From contig JASBRU010000004.1 of assembly GCA_030149285.1 (NCBI GenBank), positions 62,001 to 126,000 on the forward strand: 64,000 nucleotides of DNA, written 5' to 3'. Position numbers and translations under genes: made by a program. The notes under the pieces were generated by a model. It did not search any database, had not been told where the DNA came from, and saw nothing but the letters and a program-made list of their open reading frames with translations. Origin of the DNA: Flavobacteriales bacterium (lineage in GTDB: Bacteria; Bacteroidota; Bacteroidia; Flavobacteriales; JASBRU01). Of this stretch, positions 1 through 7,817 are shown piece after piece. Every line of letters begins with the position of its first letter. Within the stretch, counting starts at the first letter, position 1.

Positions 1-1
1 C

Positions 2-310
2 CCTGAAAACAAAGTTTTTGTAGCTACTGATAACAAAAAAATAGTAGGTTGGGTACATGGATTTTACACTATAAGAGTAGAGTCTGACCCTTGTGTAGAA
101 ATTGGCGGTTTGGTTGTAGATGAAAACTCTAGAAGTCAAGGCATAGGCAAAACCTTAGTAGAAAAGGTAAATGAATGGGCAAAATCTGTTAACTGCACTA
201 AAATAAGAGTGCGTTGCAATGCCATAAGAACCGAAAGCCACATTTTTTACGAAAAAACGGGCTTTATACTCAACAAGCAGCAAAAAGTATTTGACAGGCA
301 AATACACTAA
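2..310 (+). CDS. GNAT-family N-acetyltransferase (5' truncated)
   Basis: The reading frame is open from the window edge to the TAA at 308-310, so the N-terminus lies outside the window. The visible part carries the GNAT acetyl-CoA binding signature: a beta strand ending in IGGLVV, then RSQGIGKTLV, which matches the R/Q-x-x-G-x-G/A motif A, followed by a helix and the typical late GNAT segment ending in a tyrosine and GF (FYEKTGF). The family transfers acetyl groups from acetyl-CoA to amines; the substrate cannot be told from this fragment. It runs in the same direction as the TetR gene, about 70 bp upstream. The family call is safe; specificity is unknown. Confidence 0.8.
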   Translation, partial: PENKVFVATDNKKIVGWVHGFYTIRVESDPCVEIGGLVVDENSRSQGIGKTLVEKVNEWAKSVNCTKIRVRCNAIRTESHIFYEKTGFILNKQQKVFDRQIH

Positions 311-353
311 ACTTCATTATACCCAGCCCTCTTTTATGGTGATTTGTTTTTTT

Positions 354-374
354 ATATACCGTAAGGTATATTTG
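354..374 (+). promoter_or_regulatory. TetR autoregulatory operator overlapping a -7 promoter element
   Basis: An inverted repeat ATATACC-N4-GGTATAT lies at 354-371. It overlaps TATATTTG at 367-374, a perfect match to the Bacteroidota -7 element TAnnTTTG; a TTTG at 343-346 is suitably placed for a -33 element. The same 18-bp repeat recurs before the next gene at 989-1006. A repressor bound here would cover the -7 box, so autorepression by the downstream TetR protein is the likely reading. Confidence 0.65.
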
Positions 375-378
375 CAGC

Positions 379-972
379 GTGATAAGATCAGAGAAAACAA
401 GAAAGTTTATTATAGAAAAAACGGCTTCTATATTCAATAAAAAGGGATATACAGGCACCTATTTATCTGATTTAACCAATGCAACAGGCTTAACAAAAGG
501 GAGTATCTATGGGAATTTTAAAGACAAAAACGAAGTTGCTGTTGAAGCTTTTAGGTACAACTATAATTTCCAAACAGACCCCGTATTAGCCAGTATTGAT
601 AAAGAGAAAACTGCCACAAATAAATTACTGGCATTTTTAAATCATTACAAAAAGGGGTATTTACCTATTTTTAAAAACGGAGGCTGTGCTATTTTAAACA
701 CCGCTGTTGACACTGATGATGGGAACGATTTATTAAAAAAAGAAGTTACCAAAGCTATTAATACTTGGCATGAAAAAATAACTGAAATAGTAGAAACAGG
801 TATTACAAATAAAGAGTTTAAGCAGCTAAATGTAAGTGAGTATGCTTATAGAATGATTGCTCTTATTGAGGGAAGCATTTTACTCTCAAAAACACTAAAC
901 AAGCCGGATATCTTATTAAATAACATTAACTATTTGGAAGCCGAAATTGAACAAATGAATTTGAAAAAATAA
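379..972 (+). CDS. TetR/AcrR-family transcriptional repressor
   Basis: This 197-residue protein has the standard TetR layout: an N-terminal three-helix DNA-binding domain (about residues 5-52, with the helix-turn-helix around LSDLTNATGLTKGSIYGNF) and an all-helical ligand-binding domain of unknown ligand. The start is GTG at 379; a later start would remove helix 1, which begins within the first ten residues. The GTG lies exactly four bases after a TAnnTTTG -7 element, so the mRNA is probably leaderless. Identical inverted repeats precede this gene and the ketoacyl synthase gene downstream, so the protein probably represses both. The effector may be fatty-acid related given the target, but that is inference. 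Confidence 0.88.
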   Translation: MIRSEKTRKFIIEKTASIFNKKGYTGTYLSDLTNATGLTKGSIYGNFKDKNEVAVEAFRYNYNFQTDPVLASIDKEKTATNKLLAFLNHYKKGYLPIFKNGGCAILNTAVDTDDGNDLLKKEVTKAINTWHEKITEIVETGITNKEFKQLNVSEYAYRMIALIEGSILLSKTLNKPDILLNNINYLEAEIEQMNLKK

Positions 973-988
973 AAAAATTTAATTATTC

Positions 989-1006
989 ATATACCTATCG
1001 GTATAT
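989..1006 (+). promoter_or_regulatory. Second TetR operator, before the ketoacyl synthase gene
   Basis: ATATACC-TATC-GGTATAT, an inverted repeat with 7-bp arms and a 4-bp spacer, identical in both arms to the repeat at 354-371; only the spacer differs. It sits 13 bp before the likely ATG at 1019, in the gap after the TetR gene. Two matching copies before a regulator and its neighbour are the usual sign of a local repressor-operator circuit. No convincing -7 box is visible here. Confidence 0.65.
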
Positions 1007-1018
1007 AAAATGCATATT

Positions 1019-2260
1019 ATGAAAAGAGTTGTAATAACAGGATTAGGAGCTATTACTCCTATAGGGAAAAATGTAAATGATTACTGGAAAAACTTATTAG
1101 ACGGTGTTTCCGGAGCCGATAAAATAACCCGTTTTGATACAAGTAAATTTAAAACACAGTTTGCTTGCGAAATAAAAGAGTATAACCCATTGGATTACTT
1201 TGACAGAAAAGAAGCCAGAAAACTTGATAGGTACAGCCAATACGGAATGATCTCTGCAGATGAAGCCATAAATGATGCTGAACTCGATTTTTCTGCACTT
1301 GATGTAAACAGAATAGGTGTAATTTTTTCTAGCGGAATAGGTGGTTTTGAAACATTTGAAAAAGAGATAATTGATTATGCAAACACAAACCTTACCCCAA
1401 GATTTAACCCCTTTTTTATACCCAAAATCATCCCTAATGCTCTGGCGGGTTTAATCTCTATTAAATATGGACTTAGAGGTATTAATTATTGCCCGGCAAC
1501 AGCTTGTGCAGCATCTACACAAAGCATTATTCAGGCAGCAAATTACATACGCCTTAATAAAGCAGATATCATAATTACAGGTGGCTCTGAAGCACCAATT
1601 ACACAATCTTCTATTGGTGGGTTTAATGCCATGAAAGCGATGTCAACTAATAATGAAAATTATAAGTCTGCATCTAGACCTTTTGACACTAATAGAGATG
1701 GATTTGTAGTAGGTGAAGGTGCAGGTGCTCTGGTGGTAGAAAGTTTAGACTCTGCTTTAAAAAGAAATGCAAAGATATATGCAGAAATAGTTGGTGGAGG
1801 CGAAAGCTCAGATGCATATCACATTACCGGAACACATCCGGAAGGGCTTGGTGCCTATTTAGCAATGGAAAATGGACTAAAAGAAGCTAATATAGCACCC
1901 GAAAAAATTGACTATATCAATGCTCACGCTACCTCTACAGGTATAGGAGATTTATCAGAAATAAAAGCTATTGGGCAACTATTTAAGTCAAACCTTAGTA
2001 AGTTACAAATTAGTGCAACAAAGTCTATGACCGGGCATTTATTGGGAGGGACAGGTGCTATAGAGGCTATCTCTACTTGTCTATCTGTAAAAACAGACTT
2101 AATTCCGCCTACAATAAATACAACTGAAGTTGATAAAGATATACCTGCGGAATTGAATTTATCGTTAGGTAAAAAATCAACTAAAGTTATTGATTATGCA
2201 CTGAGTAATAGCTTTGGCTTTGGTGGGCATTGTGCGGCTATTATATTAAAAAAGTATTAA
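1019..2260 (+). CDS. Beta-ketoacyl-ACP synthase, FabF (KAS II) type
   Basis: It condenses malonyl-ACP with an acyl-ACP to extend a fatty-acyl chain. The Cys-His-His triad of the KAS I/II class is present: Cys in TACAAS (about residue 163 from the chosen start), His in NAHATST (about 303) and His in TGHLLGG (about 340); the GFGGHCA motif is near the C-terminus. Length (413 residues) is normal for FabF. ATG 1019 (MKRVVITGLG) is preferred to ATG 1010 because family members begin at this strand. No acyl carrier protein or other fab gene is adjacent, and the gene has its own TetR-type operator, so this is probably a specialised or conditionally expressed paralogue rather than the housekeeping FabF. 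Confidence 0.88.
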   Translation: MKRVVITGLGAITPIGKNVNDYWKNLLDGVSGADKITRFDTSKFKTQFACEIKEYNPLDYFDRKEARKLDRYSQYGMISADEAINDAELDFSALDVNRIGVIFSSGIGGFETFEKEIIDYANTNLTPRFNPFFIPKIIPNALAGLISIKYGLRGINYCPATACAASTQSIIQAANYIRLNKADIIITGGSEAPITQSSIGGFNAMKAMSTNNENYKSASRPFDTNRDGFVVGEGAGALVVESLDSALKRNAKIYAEIVGGGESSDAYHITGTHPEGLGAYLAMENGLKEANIAPEKIDYINAHATSTGIGDLSEIKAIGQLFKSNLSKLQISATKSMTGHLLGGTGAIEAISTCLSVKTDLIPPTINTTEVDKDIPAELNLSLGKKSTKVIDYALSNSFGFGGHCAAIILKKY

Positions 2261-2266
2261 AATAAG

Positions 2267-2340
2267 TGGAGCTAAGGGGATTCGAACCCCTGACCCCTTG
2301 CCTGCCAGGCAAGTGCTCTAGCCAGCTGAGCTATAGCCCC
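2267..2340 (-). tRNA. tRNA-Ala (anticodon GGC)
   Basis: Read on the minus strand, 74 bases fold as a normal cloverleaf. The acceptor stem GGGGCTA/TAGCTCC includes the G3:U70 wobble pair that is the alanine identity element. The anticodon stem CTTGC/GCAAG encloses loop CTGGCAG, giving anticodon GGC (codon GCC). The T-arm carries GTTCGAATC. No CCA is encoded; the sequence continues with CTTATT. The 5' end lies one base after the batE stop codon on the same strand, and no TAnnTTTG box is evident in the end of batE, so the tRNA is probably released from the 3' end of the bat transcript. Confidence 0.95.
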
Positions 2341-2341
2341 A

Positions 2342-3094
2342 TTATATTTCTACAATATCTGCTTGCGCTATCCAACCTGTTTTACCGTCTTGCAGTTGTA
2401 TTCGGCTCCAGCCATCAAACTGTTCAGTAATAGTGGCTTTGGTGCCTTCGTGCAATACAAATGCATTATCACTAGTCTGGTTGGGCTCACTTTTTACATA
2501 AGCCGTTTGTGCAAACACTATTGCCTCTTTTTGGTTTTGTATTCCGTATCTGCTATACCCTGCAGATAGAGTTACCACCCCCGCCAAAAGGAGCAGCAAA
2601 GTAGTAAAAAATAATAGTTTTTTGAGCTTTACATTTTCACTCATTCTAAAAATAACCAAAAGGGCTATTGCCATTACAAATAATATAATAGTTAATACGC
2701 CCCATGTATCCGCGGCAAAGCTATTTACAAAACCTAACCACATTTTTTTAACAATAGACATCGGTACTTCTTCAATATCATCTACTGTTTTTTGTTGTGC
2801 AATGGCTAAATTATACGCGGCATCTTTATCTTTTGGAGCTAACTTTAAAGCTCTCTCATAAAACAAAATAGCAGGTGCTAATTGTCCGGTTCGGTAATAG
2901 CAATTACCCATATTGTAGTACAAATCGGCAGACTCATAGCCCATTTCCATAATACTCTTATAGTCCTCTAATGCTTTTTCATACTCCTTTTGTTGGTACA
3001 AGTTGTTTGCCTCTGCAAACAACTCTCTTGAGTCTTGCTGAGCAAAAGCAGGGATAGCAAATAGTATAGCTAGTATGTATATTATTTTTTTCAT
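2342..3094 (-). CDS. batE: BatE: TPR and SH3-domain membrane protein
   Basis: This 250-residue protein has a signal peptide (about 1-18, ending AFAQ), TPR repeats (about 22-100), two transmembrane segments (about 131-149 and 159-178) and a C-terminal bacterial SH3-like domain (about 191-250, with a GWSRIQLQDGKTGWI core). This is the BatE architecture that closes the Bacteroidota aerotolerance operon. It overlaps batD by four bases (start at 3094, batD stop at 3091-3093), so translation is coupled. The Bat proteins are thought to form an envelope complex with MoxR and the VWA proteins, linked to oxidative or envelope stress; the biochemical role is not settled. Confidence 0.85.
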   Translation of the reverse strand: MKKIIYILAILFAIPAFAQQDSRELFAEANNLYQQKEYEKALEDYKSIMEMGYESADLYYNMGNCYYRTGQLAPAILFYERALKLAPKDKDAAYNLAIAQQKTVDDIEEVPMSIVKKMWLGFVNSFAADTWGVLTIILFVMAIALLVIFRMSENVKLKKLLFFTTLLLLLAGVVTLSAGYSRYGIQNQKEAIVFAQTAYVKSEPNQTSDNAFVLHEGTKATITEQFDGWSRIQLQDGKTGWIAQADIVEI

Positions 3095-4860
3095 AGCTGT
3101 TTCTCTAATTTACCGATTAATGAAACTGCTTTTTCATATTCTCCTTCTTGTTGTGTGGCACTATTATCTGGTGCAAAACGTGCAAACTCACAACGATCTA
3201 TTAAGGCCAATACATCATCAGATAAGCTCACCTCAACGCCTCTTTTCTGTAAAGTGTCTTTTGTAGTGTCCTTGTTTAGTTTTGCTTTTTCAATATTCAG
3301 CTTATCAGATAAGTAGCCCCACAATCCTTTTGCCAATGCCTCATAAAATGCTTCTCTGTTATTAGCATTCAGTTGCTTTTTTGCTTCGGATAAATGTTTT
3401 TTAGCCAACCTTGCCGCATTACGGTTTTTAACTGCAGATTTATCGGCATTACGAACCTGCATTTGTTTTTGAACTCCTATGAATACTATAAATAGCAAAA
3501 AGGGAGCGACTAATAAACTGTAAAACTTAGTAGTATTAAAAAAGCCTGTATTAATTTTCACCAAGTTTGGATTACCCGTTTTTACAAAGTGTATGTCTTT
3601 ATCCAGCAACTCTACCTCTTCTTTACCGGGCGTGGCAACACTAGCTTGTGCCCCTGTTGGCAACGGTTCGCCACCGGTAACTTTTATGGTATAGTCTTCA
3701 GTAGTTATTGTTTTGTACTCTTCGGCAGAGGGGTCAAAATAAGTAAACTGTATTGGCGCAATTTTATACTCTCCACCATAACGTGGTATTAATAAATATT
3801 CATTGCTCTTTGTGCCTCTTAAGCCGGCAGCAGATACACTTATACTCTCGTTATACTTTGGGTCATAAGCCTCAATAGTTGGCGGCATTTCCAGCTCAGG
3901 CAAATCAAATAATGGTAAGTTACCTTGCCCCTTTAAATTGAGCTTCACACTTACCGACTGGTTAGCCTCAACCTCAGTTTTATTTAAACTGGAGCTGAAT
4001 GTATATTGCCCTACTGCACCATTAAAACTCTTGGGTCTGCCCTCTAGCGGCAGTGCATTTACTTTTATAGTTGGCGCTTGAGAAACAGCAGAATATGTAT
4101 AATCTCTTGTAACCCTTCTGCCAAAAAAGTCTACTTGCTTAGTTGGTACCGGAACAGACAAGTTTAGTTCCATTGGATCTAGTTTCAATTCGCCTGTTTT
4201 CTGAGGAATTAAAACAACCTGCTTTAAAACTACTACCTCATAGGTTTGCCCTTTATAATTTTCTCTAGTACGTATTTGTTTCTCTATATCAATATATCGT
4301 TGGTAAAATCCATCATGCGATGGAACACTTTCATACTCCAGCCCATTTATATTCATATTGAAATAGAGCTTGTAAGTAGCTGTTATCTCTTCTCCTAAAT
4401 ACACATTTGTTTTACTTAACTCTGTACGTAGAAATACATTTTTAGAAACAATATTATAGGGGTCATTAGGGTCTTTACTGCGGTCTATTTCTCCCGAAAT
4501 TTGAATTTCTAAAGGCTGAGTTGTATAGGTTCTCGCCCTTACTACTATACTTGCTGGCGGTATTACAATTTGCCCTTCTTCTTTTGCTATAAACCTATAA
4601 GTATAACTTTCTTGTACCTCTAAGCTATGGTTACGGAGTACTTGCTTAGAGAACACCTCGGGGCCCGATATGAGTTTCAGTTCACTAGGAAAATCAGGAG
4701 CCCTAAATTCTCTACCATTAGAGTTTAACAAAAAGGTAATTTTTAACTCTTCGTTTTTGGCTACCACTTTTTTATCAGTAGATGCTCTAAAGTTTACCGT
4801 TTGCGCATGCATTGTAACAGATGCACATAATAGAACCAGTATGGAAAGTAGTTTTTTCAT
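3091..4860 (-). CDS. batD: BatD: oxygen-tolerance family envelope protein
   Basis: This 589-residue protein has a signal peptide (about 1-20, MKKLLSILVLL), several tandem Ig-like beta domains, one transmembrane helix near residues 445-468 and a cytoplasmic helical tail rich in Lys, Arg and Ala. The N-terminus carries the BatD hallmark of extracytoplasmic beta domains beginning NFRAS followed by a protein-interaction-like fold (KNEELKITFLLNSNG). It lies between batC (one base apart) and batE (4-bp overlap). The family is assigned by architecture and operon position. It is probably a periplasm-facing scaffold for the BatA/BatB VWA proteins. Confidence 0.85.
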   Translation of the reverse strand: MKKLLSILVLLCASVTMHAQTVNFRASTDKKVVAKNEELKITFLLNSNGREFRAPDFPSELKLISGPEVFSKQVLRNHSLEVQESYTYRFIAKEEGQIVIPPASIVVRARTYTTQPLEIQISGEIDRSKDPNDPYNIVSKNVFLRTELSKTNVYLGEEITATYKLYFNMNINGLEYESVPSHDGFYQRYIDIEKQIRTRENYKGQTYEVVVLKQVVLIPQKTGELKLDPMELNLSVPVPTKQVDFFGRRVTRDYTYSAVSQAPTIKVNALPLEGRPKSFNGAVGQYTFSSSLNKTEVEANQSVSVKLNLKGQGNLPLFDLPELEMPPTIEAYDPKYNESISVSAAGLRGTKSNEYLLIPRYGGEYKIAPIQFTYFDPSAEEYKTITTEDYTIKVTGGEPLPTGAQASVATPGKEEVELLDKDIHFVKTGNPNLVKINTGFFNTTKFYSLLVAPFLLFIVFIGVQKQMQVRNADKSAVKNRNAARLAKKHLSEAKKQLNANNREAFYEALAKGLWGYLSDKLNIEKAKLNKDTTKDTLQKRGVEVSLSDDVLALIDRCEFARFAPDNSATQQEGEYEKAVSLIGKLEKQL

Positions 4861-4861
4861 C

Positions 4862-5788
4862 TTACCAGTCTTTCTCTATTTTTTGCGGAGCTTTATTATC
4901 ACTCTGTTTTAACTTATATGCTTTTACCTTTTCTTGCACTTTATCTTCTTCATTTTCTATTGCCTCTAACAAACGTAAGGCATCTTGACGAGATATTTGT
5001 CCTTCTATTTGCTGATTAGGGTCTCCCTCTCCGGATTGATTAGCAGAATTAGACTCTTCGCCCGGTTTACGCTCATCTTCTTGCCCGGGTTGTTTGCCTT
5101 TTTCTCCTTCTTTTTCCTCGTCTTTCTTATCACCTTCGCCCTTTTCATTCTCTCCTTTATCTCCATCCTCTTTATTGTCTCCGTCTCCTTGGTTTTCTTT
5201 TCCCTTTTCGTCTTTATTATCTCCTTCTTGCTTGTTTTGCTTATCGTTATCTCCCTTACCCTCTTCGTTTTTCTGGTCTTGGTCTTGCTTATTTTGATCT
5301 TTATTGTCTTGATTCTGATCATCCTTATTCTCGTCGTTTTGTTGGTCTTGCTGCTCCTTTAACTTACGTTGAGCGTATGCCAAATTATAACGAGTATCTA
5401 TATCCGAAGGGTTATTTCGCAAAGCATTTTTATAGGCACCAACAGCTTCTTTATACTTCTCGGTTTTCAGGTAACTGTTACCCATGTTATGATAAGCCTT
5501 TGCCTTTAGCTCTTTATTGGCTGTTAAACTAACTGCTGCATTAAATTGTTCTAGGGCTTTGTCGTATTCTCCTTTTTGATAATATACATCGCCACTATTA
5601 AACTTGCTAGCTACAGAGCTTGCATTTAAAGTTGCTACCTTATCATATTTTGTTTGAGCGCTATCATAATTTCCTTGCTCATAATATGCGTTCCCTTCAT
5701 TAATTATGGCGCGTTCTTTTTCTTGCCCAAAACTTAATAAGGGCATTAGTATTACTAGGCAATATGTAAGTACTTTACTTTTACTCAT
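4862..5788 (-). CDS. batC: BatC: TPR protein with a very long charged low-complexity tail
   Basis: A signal peptide (about 1-21, ending LLSFGQ) is followed by three to four TPR repeats (about 25-140). Then come about 115 residues made almost wholly of Asp, Asn, Glu, Gln, Lys and Gly (about 145-260), and a short ordered C-terminus (SRQDALRLLEAIENEE region) of the kind that closes BatC proteins. ATG 5788 (MSKSKV) is chosen over a TTG 12 bases upstream; it overlaps the batB stop by 8 bases. The polar tail is longer than seems usual for the family, although I have no alignment to prove it. It is probably a flexible periplasmic linker. Confidence 0.85.
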   Translation of the reverse strand: MSKSKVLTYCLVILMPLLSFGQEKERAIINEGNAYYEQGNYDSAQTKYDKVATLNASSVASKFNSGDVYYQKGEYDKALEQFNAAVSLTANKELKAKAYHNMGNSYLKTEKYKEAVGAYKNALRNNPSDIDTRYNLAYAQRKLKEQQDQQNDENKDDQNQDNKDQNKQDQDQKNEEGKGDNDKQNKQEGDNKDEKGKENQGDGDNKEDGDKGENEKGEGDKKDEEKEGEKGKQPGQEDERKPGEESNSANQSGEGDPNQQIEGQISRQDALRLLEAIENEEDKVQEKVKAYKLKQSDNKAPQKIEKDW

Positions 5789-6818
5789 CGTTATTCCCAA
5801 ACAAATTTAATTTCTTTAGCCATGCTGTTCTACGCTCTAAAGCCAGGCTGTCTAATAATAGCAATAACAAAGCTGCACCTAAAAACCACTGAAACTGATC
5901 TTTATATTCCGAAAACTGCTTTGATTCAAACTCTGTTTTTTCCATTCCGCCCAAAGTTTCTTTTACAAAGTCTACCACGCGTTTAGTGCTTGCTCCATTT
6001 ATATACTCTCCATCTCCGGCTTTAGCTATCTTCTTTAAATTATCTTCATCCAGTCTGGTAACTACCACATTCCCTTCACGGTCTTTTTTGTATTCTTCTC
6101 TGCCATTTCTTCTAATAGGTATCGGGCCCCCTTTACTGTTCCCTACACCAATGGTATATATCTGTACCCCGTTTTTTGCTGCAGATTCTGCCGCAGATTC
6201 TGTACCACTTTCATGGTCTTCGCCATCAGATATAATAAATAATACTCTGTTCTTTTGGTCTTCATTATCAAAGTACTCCATAGATAAGTCTATAGCATCT
6301 GCTATGGCTGTACCTTGTGTAGGAATATCATCTGTGCTAATGGTTTTTAAAAAAGTTCGTGCCGCACTATAATCGGTAGTAATAGGTAGCTGCGGATAAG
6401 CGTTTCCTGCATATACTACAATTCCTATACGGTCATTATCTAACTCATCCAATGTTCGGGAAAGCAATTGTTTTGCCTTTTCAATTCTGCTTGGCGCAAT
6501 ATCTTCTGCCAGCATACTTTTAGATACGTCTATAGCAAAAACAACATCCACACCCTTACGAGTTACCGTCTCTAGCTTAGTACCCATTTTTGGATTTACC
6601 ATAGCTAGGGTTAAACAAGCAAACACCAATAGCATTAGTATTAACTTGGTTACTCTTTTACCGGCAGAAGAATCCGGACTCAGTTTTTTCAGCAAAGTAG
6701 CATCAGCATACCTTTTGCGCGCACGCTTTTGCCACAAACTCATCATAACAAATAGTAATATGAGTATCGGCAAAATTAGTAGCCCGTAGAAATATTGTAT
6801 GTTCTCTAACTGATACAT
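5781..6818 (-). CDS. batB: BatB: VWA-domain membrane protein
   Basis: This 345-residue protein has an N-terminal pair of transmembrane helices (about 10-28 and 57-75), a von Willebrand factor A domain with an intact metal-binding site (DVSKS at about 97-101, then the Thr of PITTDYSA and the Asp of ISDGEDHES) and a C-terminal membrane helix near 310-325. This matches BatB. It starts directly after batA ends (stop to start without gap) and overlaps batC. The VWA domain is exposed to the periplasm and is expected to bind protein partners via Mg2+; MoxR-family ATPases are the usual regulators of such complexes. Confidence 0.88.
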   Translation of the reverse strand: MYQLENIQYFYGLLILPILILLFVMMSLWQKRARKRYADATLLKKLSPDSSAGKRVTKLILMLLVFACLTLAMVNPKMGTKLETVTRKGVDVVFAIDVSKSMLAEDIAPSRIEKAKQLLSRTLDELDNDRIGIVVYAGNAYPQLPITTDYSAARTFLKTISTDDIPTQGTAIADAIDLSMEYFDNEDQKNRVLFIISDGEDHESGTESAAESAAKNGVQIYTIGVGNSKGGPIPIRRNGREEYKKDREGNVVVTRLDEDNLKKIAKAGDGEYINGASTKRVVDFVKETLGGMEKTEFESKQFSEYKDQFQWFLGAALLLLLLDSLALERRTAWLKKLNLFGNNDE

Positions 6819-7817
6819 TTATATAAAACTCTTAAATACTGTATACTTCAATAACATTTCTAATAACAATAACCCTGCTGCCAATAATACTAAAGTGCTA
6901 TACTTTTCATCATAATTATAATACTTCAGTTCTTCTAAAATGGTTTTCTCCAGCTCATTTATCTCTTCGTAAATAGCCTCATACTTCTCTTGATCAATGG
7001 CTCTAAAGTACTTACCCCCTGTCATATCTGCTATTTTTTGCAGTAAGTCTTCATCAATATTTACATCTACATCCACCAATACATCTCTACCAAAAAAATC
7101 TTTGGTTGGATAAGGCGCCTTTCCTTTTGTGCCCACCCCAATTGTATAAGTGCGGATGTTGTATTGCTTGGCAATTTCTGCCGCTGTAATAGGGTCTATT
7201 TGCCCTTGATTGTTTTGCCCATCGGTAAGTAGTATTACTACTTTACTTTTAGCCTTACTGTCTTTCAATCTATTTACCGCAGTTGCCAAACCCATACCAA
7301 TGGCGGTACCATCTTCTATCAATCCAAAGCGGATATCTTTAATAGCATTCTTTACTATTTTATGATCTGTAGTAAGTGGTGTTTGGGTAAAACTTTCGGC
7401 TGCATACACTACCACTCCAATTCTATCGCTGGGTCTGTCCTCAATAAAATCTATAGCTACATCTTTAGAAGCCTCTAATCTATTTGGTGTAAAATCTCTC
7501 GCATCCATACTACGAGATACATCTACCGCTAGCATTATATCTATCCCTTCAGACTTTTTGGTTTTGCTACTTATATCAGTAGTTCTGGGTCTGGCAAGTG
7601 CTACTACAATTAATGCAAAAGCCAACATTCTAAGCACCAATAATACCGGACGAAGCTTTGGTAAAAAACTTTTTTGTCCTTTGGCAAAAGCAGCCGTTGT
7701 AGAAATACTGAGGTTTGCCTGTTGCTTGTTGCGCTGCCATATATGCCATACTATAAGCAAAGGAACTAGTAGTAACAGATAAAAAAACTGCGGATGTAAA
7801 AATGTTATATCGTTCAT
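6819..7817 (-). CDS. batA: BatA: VWA-domain membrane protein
   Basis: This 332-residue paralogue of BatB has transmembrane segments at about 10-26 and 57-75, a VWA domain with the metal-coordinating motif DVSRS at about 99-103, a matching Thr (PLTTDHK) and Asp (LLTDGQNNQG), and a C-terminal membrane helix (about 308-324). The repeated SDRIGVVVYA block is shared with BatB (NDRIGIVVYA), which shows the duplication. It overlaps the upstream gene by four bases (ATGA type). Function as for BatB: envelope-located partner of the MoxR ATPase. Confidence 0.88.
   Translation of the reverse strand: MNDITFLHPQFFYLLLLVPLLIVWHIWQRNKQQANLSISTTAAFAKGQKSFLPKLRPVLLVLRMLAFALIVVALARPRTTDISSKTKKSEGIDIMLAVDVSRSMDARDFTPNRLEASKDVAIDFIEDRPSDRIGVVVYAAESFTQTPLTTDHKIVKNAIKDIRFGLIEDGTAIGMGLATAVNRLKDSKAKSKVVILLTDGQNNQGQIDPITAAEIAKQYNIRTYTIGVGTKGKAPYPTKDFFGRDVLVDVDVNIDEDLLQKIADMTGGKYFRAIDQEKYEAIYEEINELEKTILEELKYYNYDEKYSTLVLLAAGLLLLEMLLKYTVFKSFI

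Noticed and set aside
5005-5362. Long open frames on both strands within batC.
   Set aside because: They are a by-product of the low-complexity Asp/Asn/Lys/Glu codons of batC; their translations are monotonous and resemble no protein.
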